Part shown: positions 5,031 to 9,606 of the stretch, one piece after another
Position numbering within the stretch: the stretch's first letter is position 1
Layout: each line of letters starts with the position of its first letter
Assembly: GCA_020444005.1 (NCBI GenBank)
Contig: JAHLLU010000055.1
Span: 1-9,606 of the forward strand
Reading direction: 5' to 3'
DNA length: 9,606 bases
From: an archaeon
GTDB taxonomy: Archaea > Thermoproteota > Bathyarchaeia > TCS64
Translations under genes and position numbers: made by a program
Notes under the pieces: generated by a model
The model's database searches: none
What the model saw: only the letters and a program-made list of their open reading frames with translations
What the model was told of the DNA's origin: nothing

Positions 5031-6503
5031 ATGACAGGTTACCGCGTATTATTTGGACAGATGATGCATGAAACAAACTCATTCAGCACCGTCAAAACAA
5101 CACTGGACCACTTCAGCCCCATGTATGGGGACAAGATAGTCGAGACCTTGAAGGGTACACGTAGTGCCATAGGAGGCTACGTTGATGTGCTTGAACGTGA
5201 GGGCATCGAGTATATTCCCACGATTGCCGCTGGGGCGACACCGGCAGGTGAACTTCGAAACGAGGATTATTGGCATATCGTGAATACCATCACTGATGGC
5301 ATCAAGAAAGCTGGGAAACTTGATGGCGTTTTGTTGGCGCTTCATGGTGCGATGATAGCTGAGGAGGTTCCTGAAGCTGAAGGGGTACTGCTACGGGAGG
5401 TGCGTAAGCTTGTTGGTGATACGCCGATTATCATTACTCTTGATCTTCATGGATTGATCTCTGATATGATTGTGGATCACTGTGACGCCATATTCGGATA
5501 TGACACAAATCCTCATGTTGACATGTATGAAAGAGCGGTCGAGGCCACAGAAACACTAGTAAAAACCATCAAAGGTGAACTCAAGCCAACAGTCGCACAC
5601 TGCAAACTACCTATGCTACCACCAACAATCAATCAACGCACCGCAGAGGGCCCAATGGTCAAGCTCCTTGAGAAGGCAAGAGAAATGGAGAAATCAACAG
5701 AGGTACTCAATGTATGCTTATTCCCGGCTTTCTCATATACTGATGTTGAACGATGTGGCTCAGACGTAGTTGCGGTCACAGACAATAACCCTGAGCTTGC
5801 TCAGAAACTCGCAAACGAGCTAGGAAAGTTGATGTGGAGTCTTCGTGAAGAGTTCCTCAAGCCATTAACGTCTATTGAGGATGCGGTGAGGATCGCGATG
5901 GAGGTACCGGAGGGTCCTGTGATTCTCGCTGATGTGGCAGATAACCCGGGTGGAGGTGCACCGGGTGATGGTACCGAGATTCTCAGGGAGTTATTGAAGA
6001 AGGGCGCCACGAATGTTGGTGTTGCTATCATAAAGGACCCGGAGGCGGTTCAGGAGGCCATCAATGTAGGTGTTCGTGGTAAGTTCTCCATGGAGATTGG
6101 GGCTAAAACTGATGATTTCCATGGTAAACCAATGATGGTCACTGGCACTGTACGTACTATTACTGATGGCGGGTTTATCCACAAAGCGATGGCTATTGGT
6201 GTACCCGCTGATGTCGGTAGAACAGCGGTGATCGCGGTAGAGGGAGTCGAGATAATTCTTACGGAGAAAAGCCATTCACCAAACGACCCGGAGATATTCA
6301 GAAGAAACGGCATCGAACCCACAGAAAAGAAAATACTAGTATTGAAGAGCAGGGGACACTTTAGAGCAGCCTACGAGCCATTCAGCAAAAAGATACTAGA
6401 GGTAGACGCCCCCGGCTTAACCACGCCCAATCTCTCATGGTTCACATATCGGAACATCAAGCGTCCTATGTGGCCCTTTGATAAAGAGGCATCTTTTGGT
6501 TAG
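5031..6503 (+). CDS. M81 family metallopeptidase (MlrC / microcystinase C-like)
   Basis: This 490-residue protein matches family M81 in length and motifs. The N-terminal domain opens with VLFGQMMHETNSF (His13-Glu14), then has ALHGAM (His105), ITLDLHG (Asp138, His140) and NPHVDMYERA (His162, Asp164). These His and Asp residues are the expected zinc ligands and catalytic surroundings. The C-terminal MlrC_C-type domain shows ADVADNPGGGAPGDGTEIL (from about 300) and the GAKTDDFHGKPM segment. MlrC of microcystin degraders cleaves linear peptides with D- or beta-linked residues; relatives in other microbes have unknown small-peptide or amide substrates. There is no signal peptide, so it acts in the cytoplasm. 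A D-aminoacylase gene lies 5 kb upstream, fitting scavenging of unusual peptides, though the two are not in an operon. Its TAG overlaps the stop of the convergent iron-sulfur protein gene. Codon style switches inside the gene from A/C-rich to G/T-rich and back. Confidence 0.9.
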   Translation: MTGYRVLFGQMMHETNSFSTVKTTLDHFSPMYGDKIVETLKGTRSAIGGYVDVLEREGIEYIPTIAAGATPAGELRNEDYWHIVNTITDGIKKAGKLDGVLLALHGAMIAEEVPEAEGVLLREVRKLVGDTPIIITLDLHGLISDMIVDHCDAIFGYDTNPHVDMYERAVEATETLVKTIKGELKPTVAHCKLPMLPPTINQRTAEGPMVKLLEKAREMEKSTEVLNVCLFPAFSYTDVERCGSDVVAVTDNNPELAQKLANELGKLMWSLREEFLKPLTSIEDAVRIAMEVPEGPVILADVADNPGGGAPGDGTEILRELLKKGATNVGVAIIKDPEAVQEAINVGVRGKFSMEIGAKTDDFHGKPMMVTGTVRTITDGGFIHKAMAIGVPADVGRTAVIAVEGVEIILTEKSHSPNDPEIFRRNGIEPTEKKILVLKSRGHFRAAYEPFSKKILEVDAPGLTTPNLSWFTYRNIKRPMWPFDKEASFG

Positions 6504-7255
6504 TATCCTCTTTTCTCTTTTCCATAGGGACAGGCTTTCTGGCATGCTGTGCACATGAGTACACTGTTTTCGGTAAACCGTGGCATGTATTTTTTGAATA
6601 CTTCGTCAGGTATGTCTCTAAAGTCTGTGAATGGGAGATTCTCTTCTATTAGTTGTGCTAGTTCTTTCTCAGAGATTCCTATGAGGCATTTTTCTGGGTC
6701 AACAATATATGAGGATAACGCTCCCGTTGGACACGCATCAATACATTTTGTGCAGTCAACGCAGAGATCCTTTGTGTACTCTTTATCGGGTATTAGTGGT
6801 GCATCGGTTAGTATACTTTGAAGCCTGATCCATGGACCATACTCTGGGTTGATGATGAGGCTGTTCTTGCCCATTGAGCCTAATCCGGCTAGTTGAGCCA
6901 TTCTTTTCTGGCTGAGATTGAATGGGTAGATAATACACTTGTAGCCTTTTTTCTCAAGTTGGCGCATTACTCGTCTTGCGTAGAGTCTCATTCGTTCGTA
7001 TACCGGGTACTCGATCTCCCCGTTGTGGGCGATCTGTGCTTCATGAATATCATCAAAGGCATGATAGCCAAGCATCAATATGCTCTTGGGGTTGTCCATG
7101 TAATCGGTGGTTTTCTTTGATTTCTGCTTGATTTGCCACCCGATCCAGTACTCTGGGATACTATCGATGGATTCAGGTGAGAGCACTCCAACTAGTTCAG
7201 CTCCATGGCTCAGAGCGTACTCCTTGATTTCTTCTGTGAGTTCCTCTGGATTCAT
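6500..7255 (-). CDS. Short QueG-like protein with two [4Fe-4S] cluster motifs
   Basis: This 251-residue protein carries CVDCTKCIDACP (Cys165, 168, 171, 175) and then PEKC (Cys190) with CTACQKACP (Cys235, 238, 242). Together these are eight ligands for two [4Fe-4S] clusters. The central AQLAGLGSMGKNSLII (120-135) and YGPWIRLQSILTD (139-151) are hallmarks of the epoxyqueuosine reductase (QueG) and reductive dehalogenase superfamily, where this part binds cobalamin. At 251 residues it lacks the C-terminal HEAT-like extension of true QueG (about 380 residues), and archaea are not known to make queuosine. It is therefore better called a QueG-like oxidoreductase of unknown substrate. It is probably soluble. 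The ATG (7253-7255) has a TATAAA-like box 25 bases upstream and no SD, so it is probably leaderless. It runs toward the M81 gene and overlaps it by four bases (TTAG). Confidence 0.85.
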   Translation of the reverse strand: MNPEELTEEIKEYALSHGAELVGVLSPESIDSIPEYWIGWQIKQKSKKTTDYMDNPKSILMLGYHAFDDIHEAQIAHNGEIEYPVYERMRLYARRVMRQLEKKGYKCIIYPFNLSQKRMAQLAGLGSMGKNSLIINPEYGPWIRLQSILTDAPLIPDKEYTKDLCVDCTKCIDACPTGALSSYIVDPEKCLIGISEKELAQLIEENLPFTDFRDIPDEVFKKYMPRFTENSVLMCTACQKACPYGKEKRGY

Positions 7256-7263
7256 TGTCTTAG

Positions 7264-7299
7264 AATCACATAACTGGTTTATAGCATTAAGGTGTGATT
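7264..7299 (-). promoter_or_regulatory. Promoter of the QueG-like gene, inverted repeat around TATA box
   Basis: On the minus strand CTATAAACC (TATA core at 7278-7283) lies 25 bases before ATG 7255. Seven-base arms AATCACA (7264-7270) and TGTGATT (7293-7299) flank it symmetrically, with the centre of symmetry on the TATA box. The outer arm overlaps the encoded CCA end of the tRNA gene, so this promoter is squeezed into the 43 bases between tRNA and gene. The arms may be chance. Confidence 0.4.
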
Positions 7300-7374
7300 G
7301 GCGCCCTGGAGAAGACTCGAACTTCTGACCATCTGCTTAACAGGCAGGTGCTCTACCTACTGAGCTACCAAGGC
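7299..7374 (-). tRNA. tRNA-Asn (anticodon GUU) with encoded CCA
   Basis: The minus strand folds as a full cloverleaf. The acceptor GCCTTGG pairs with CCAGGGC (one T-G wobble). The D-stem GCTC/GAGC encloses AGTAGGTA. The anticodon loop CTGTTAA places GTT at 7339-7341 after U33. The variable loop has five bases, and the T-arm AGAAG/CTTCT encloses TTCGAGT. Position 73 is G and is followed directly by CCA (7299-7301), so the tail is genome-encoded. There is no intron. The first anticodon-stem pair is a C27-A43 mismatch. The acceptor starts with G1-C72 rather than the U1-A72 pair that bacterial GatCAB uses for recognition, in keeping with archaeal tRNAs. The gene sits downstream of gatB on the same strand. 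Confidence 0.95.
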
Positions 7375-7400
7375 ATGTTTTGAGAATATGCTGTAAAATC

Positions 7401-7409
7401 ATATAAAAA
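7401..7409 (-). promoter_or_regulatory. TATA box of the tRNA-Asn gene
   Basis: The minus strand reads TTTTTATAT, centred about 30 bases before the mature tRNA 5' end at 7374. This is the spacing expected for an archaeal promoter with a leader of a few bases removed by RNase P. Confidence 0.55.
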
Positions 7410-7521
7410 CTTACCTATTTCAATCAATATTCGATATGTAAAAACATTGAATTAATAGAAATATTACAAAATATACTGTTTTCAGTAACCACTAACAAAG
7501 GAAGCGAAAACCCAGAAAACA
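7410..7521. other. AT-rich intergenic spacer between gatB terminator and tRNA promoter
   Basis: This spacer is AT-rich and has no credible reading frame. Two small inverted repeats are visible: TTCAAT (7419-7424) with ATTGAA (7446-7451), and TACTG-TTTT-CAGTA (7474-7487). I saw no C/D-box RNA signature (RTGATGA with CTGA in suitable places). Both repeats are short enough to be chance in such sequence. Confidence 0.5.
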
Positions 7522-7540
7522 CTTTCCGGGACCGGGAAAG
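7522..7540 (-). terminator. Hairpin and T-runs after gatB
   Basis: Seven bases after the gatB stop, the arms CTTTCC (7522-7527) and GGAAAG (7535-7540) form a GC-containing hairpin with a seven-base loop, or a longer stem with one bulged base. On the minus strand it is followed by TGTTTTC and GGGTTTTC. A second repeat, GAAAAC-AACTA-GTTTTC (7540-7556), spans the stop codon. Together these are a plausible terminator for the gatAB transcript. Confidence 0.55.
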
Positions 7541-7547
7541 AAAACAA

Positions 7548-8957
7548 CTAGTTTTCCTTCAACGCCTCCAACACAAGCTCTCTAACAGTATTAGCCGCCG
7601 CCCGCGCACGGACCTTGCGCAACACCTGACCGATAAGATACTCAGCCGCCTTCGTCTTACCAGACCTGTAATCATCAACAGCCTTCTGGTTCTCAGAGAC
7701 AACCTCACCAACAACCACCTGCAGTTCATCAACAGGCAGCAAGGCGAGGTTCTTCTCCTCCACCAGCTTCCGTGGTGATTTCCCTGTCTTCACGTAGTCT
7801 TTGATGAGTTCCTTGGCTAGTCTTTCACTGATGGTTCCGTCATCCATCATGGTGAGTAGTTCTGTGAATGTCTCTGGTGCGACGCTGCTTTCTTCGAGGC
7901 TCATTCCTTCGTAGTTGAGGCTCTTCAACAGGTAGGTGACAAGCCAGTTAGCTACAGTCTTTGAATCAGGATAGAGTTCACAGGATTTTTCGTAGAAGAT
8001 GCTCATTCTTAGTCCAGTGTTGACGATGATGTCGCTCTGGAAACGAGTTATACCATACTGATCAACCAAACGCTGTATCCTTTGATCAGGCAACTCAGGC
8101 ATAGATGCTCTGAGTCCACTAACCAATTCCTCACTGAGATGTATCTGGGTCAAATCCGGCTCAGCGATATACCCATAGTCCTCTTCCTGCTCCTTGAGCC
8201 TGAGAGTGCTTGTTACACCTGTCTCAGCGTCAAAGTGACGAGTCTCACGGACAATGGGTAACCCCATGTTCACTGCGCTGCGTTGTCTGACGACCTCATA
8301 GTTGAGTGCTTTTTCCACGTTCCTGAACCCGGTGATGTTCTTGACCTCGACACGGTTGCCTCCATCAATGCTGATGTTGGCGTCAACACGTAGTGAACCT
8401 TCTCCGCTTGGATCATAGACTCCCAGATGCTCAAGGATCAGGCTCAGCTTCTTGAGGAAATCACGCGCCTCCTCAGTAGACTCGATATCAGGCTCGGTGA
8501 CAATCTCCACCAAAGGCACACCAGCCCTGTTATAATCGATAAGGGTCTCACGGGCGTTTGTGATTCCACCGCCTACGTGAACTAGTTTAGCTGGGTCTTC
8601 CTCAATGTGTACACGTGTGATACCTACCCGGTGGTCTCCAACCATCAGGTAACCGCCTTCAGCTAAGGGTACCTCGTACTGGGTGATCTGATAGTTTTTC
8701 GCCATATCAGGGTAGAAATAGTTCTTCCTGCTGAACCTGATAATAGGCTTGATGCTGCTCTCTAGAGCTATGCCTATTGCTATTCCGTGTTCAACGGCTT
8801 TCCTGTTGAGTTTTGGTTTGCTACCGGGATAGCCTAGACAGATTGGGCATACCGCTGTGTTTGGCTCAAGATCATCGATTTCCGTAGTACAGCTGCAGAA
8901 GAGCTTGCTCTCTGTGTTTAGCTGTACGTGTATCTCTAGTCCTATGGTTGCCTTCAC
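7548..8957 (-). CDS. gatB: Asp-tRNA(Asn)/Glu-tRNA(Gln) amidotransferase subunit B
   Basis: GatB binds the misacylated tRNA, activates its Asp or Glu side chain with ATP, and receives ammonia from GatA. The protein starts MKATIGLEIHVQLNTESK, the family N-terminus. A zinc-type set CSC (Cys21, Cys23) and CPIC (Cys37, Cys40) follows, then the cradle motifs GSLRVDANIS and RVEVKNITGFRNVEKAL, the helical domain and a C-terminal YqeY-like tail (VLRKVRARAAANTVRELVLE). I chose GTG 8955-8957 (469 residues). It has GGGAGGT nine bases upstream and overlaps the gatA stop as GTGA. The longer GTG at 8973-8975 would add MGGRKP, encoded by the SD itself. The gene is translationally coupled to gatA, and tRNA-Asn lies downstream. 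Tail activity cannot be tested here. Synonymous codon style changes in blocks along the gene. Confidence 0.95.
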   Translation of the reverse strand: MKATIGLEIHVQLNTESKLFCSCTTEIDDLEPNTAVCPICLGYPGSKPKLNRKAVEHGIAIGIALESSIKPIIRFSRKNYFYPDMAKNYQITQYEVPLAEGGYLMVGDHRVGITRVHIEEDPAKLVHVGGGITNARETLIDYNRAGVPLVEIVTEPDIESTEEARDFLKKLSLILEHLGVYDPSGEGSLRVDANISIDGGNRVEVKNITGFRNVEKALNYEVVRQRSAVNMGLPIVRETRHFDAETGVTSTLRLKEQEEDYGYIAEPDLTQIHLSEELVSGLRASMPELPDQRIQRLVDQYGITRFQSDIIVNTGLRMSIFYEKSCELYPDSKTVANWLVTYLLKSLNYEGMSLEESSVAPETFTELLTMMDDGTISERLAKELIKDYVKTGKSPRKLVEEKNLALLPVDELQVVVGEVVSENQKAVDDYRSGKTKAAEYLIGQVLRKVRARAAANTVRELVLEALKEN

Positions 8958-9606
8958 AGGTTTTCTACCTCCCACGCTGCCCTAAGCATCGTATGTTCCT
9001 GTAGGTGATCAGCCATCAAGTGAAGCCCAACGGGCATGTCCTCTGATGTCCCACATGGCACTGAGACCATGGGTATCCCTGCGAGGTTAGGTGCAACCGT
9101 TAAGATATCCATCATATAATGCTGGATAGGCTCAAGTTGCTCGATCTCATCAAACCGTGGCGCAACCACAGGCATTGTTGGTGCAGCCAAGACATCAAAC
9201 GCGTGTTTGAAGTCCTCGATAACCTTGGTCCTGACCTTTAACGCCTTCAAGTAGTAAGCGTCTCGGTAACCAGCCATCCTTGTGAATGTACCAAGCATCA
9301 CCCGTCGCTTGCTCTCGTCTCCAAAGCCAAGGGTTCTGATCTTGCTGAAGTATTGGTTAAAGTCGCCTTCAATGGGCTCCTGTAACCCGTAACGTAGTCC
9401 ACTGAACTTGGATAGGTTTGTTGACGCCTCAGCCATTGCGATGATATAGTAGCTGCTTAGCGCGTACTTTGTGTGAGGCAGACTAACATCAACGAGTTTT
9501 GCACCCTTTGATTCAAGCTTTTTGAGTGTACTCCAGATGGTCTTCTCGACTTCTGAGTTTATTCCCTCACCATAATATTCCTTGGGTACGCCTAACTTGA
9601 GCCCCT
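8954..9606 (-). CDS. gatA: Asp-tRNA(Asn)/Glu-tRNA(Gln) amidotransferase subunit A, C-terminal part
   Basis: The frame is open to the window edge, giving the last 216 residues of GatA; the start lies beyond 9606. The visible part begins GLKLGVPKEYYGEG, continues through VSLPHTKYALSSYYIIA and AEASTNLSKFSGLRYG, then DVLAAPTMPVVAP, and ends with APNLAGIPMVSVPCG and MPVGLHLMAD. All are standard GatA landmarks of the amidase signature family. The Ser-cisSer-Lys catalytic triad is in the missing N-terminal half. GatA releases ammonia from glutamine or asparagine and channels it to GatB. The internal ATG at 9436 lies in the middle of the conserved YYIIA-MAEAS block and is not the start. The TGA stop (8954-8956) overlaps the gatB start. 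gatC is not seen and may lie upstream. Confidence 0.95.
   Translation of the reverse strand, partial: GLKLGVPKEYYGEGINSEVEKTIWSTLKKLESKGAKLVDVSLPHTKYALSSYYIIAMAEASTNLSKFSGLRYGLQEPIEGDFNQYFSKIRTLGFGDESKRRVMLGTFTRMAGYRDAYYLKALKVRTKVIEDFKHAFDVLAAPTMPVVAPRFDEIEQLEPIQHYMMDILTVAPNLAGIPMVSVPCGTSEDMPVGLHLMADHLQEHTMLRAAWEVENL
8967..8973 (-). promoter_or_regulatory. SD sequence that sets the gatB start
   Basis: The minus strand reads GGGAGGT with nine bases to GTG 8957. It lies inside the gatA coding end. It makes the start at 8957, with a four-base overlap to gatA, more likely than the upstream GTG at 8975. Confidence 0.75.

Noticed and set aside
7299..7374. tRNA gene as an integration (attachment) site
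   Set aside because: No integrase gene, no repeated tRNA 3' end elsewhere in the window, and flanking genes are housekeeping or ordinary metabolic genes.
7375..7547. Possible small RNA or CRISPR-like repeat between tRNA-Asn and gatB
   Set aside because: No repeated units, no C/D-box pair and no stable long hairpin other than the terminator. The sequence is simply AT-rich.
9434..9436. ATG at 9436 as the start of a separate 160-residue protein
   Set aside because: The frame remains open upstream and reads through conserved GatA sequence (LPHTKYALSSYYIIA), so the ATG is internal to gatA.

Overview
The window looks archaeal. Most gene starts have either an A/T-rich TATA-like box about 25-28 bases upstream of an ATG with no ribosome binding site (a leaderless start) or a purine-rich Shine-Dalgarno (SD) sequence. 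The tRNA gene has a TATA box about 30 bases upstream. The amidotransferase subunits gatA and gatB resemble the archaeal forms. The lineage cannot be settled from this sequence; an Asgard-type or other mesophilic archaeon with moderate GC is a guess. No mobile element, CRISPR array or replication origin was seen, and no gene-free stretch exceeds 300 bases.

Left edge (1-668): the last 50 residues of an N-acyl-D-amino-acid deacylase (+) end tail to tail with a four-helix membrane protein (-) that has a Glu-rich charged tail. The two stop codons share TTAA.

Centre (669-4128): a divergent promoter region holds a perfect palindrome, TTGACGTCAA, next to a TATA-like box. It precedes a tight four-gene operon (805-3688) of membrane proteins: a DUF6754-type protein anchored at both ends, a six-helix protein, a protein with a large external domain between two helices, and a second six-helix protein. 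This is the most interesting part of the window. It looks like a membrane complex with one intracellular-facing, two integral and one extracellular-facing subunit, and it has no recognisable ATPase or redox partner here. A T-rich terminator and new promoters follow, then a small four-helix protein.

Middle (4162-6503): a small soluble protein with an acidic tail, a small soluble protein of unknown function on the other strand, and an M81 (MlrC-like) metallopeptidase. The peptidase promoter has a palindrome between TATA box and start.

Right (6500-9606): a short QueG-like protein with two [4Fe-4S] cluster motifs, a tRNA-Asn(GUU) gene with encoded CCA, and gatB and gatA (GatA cut by the window edge). 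GatCAB makes Asn-tRNA(Asn) and/or Gln-tRNA(Gln) by transamidation. Finding tRNA-Asn beside gatAB fits the Asp-tRNA(Asn) to Asn-tRNA(Asn) route known in archaea. Across the coding regions, synonymous codon choice switches in blocks between A/C-rich and G/T-rich, sometimes inside one gene.
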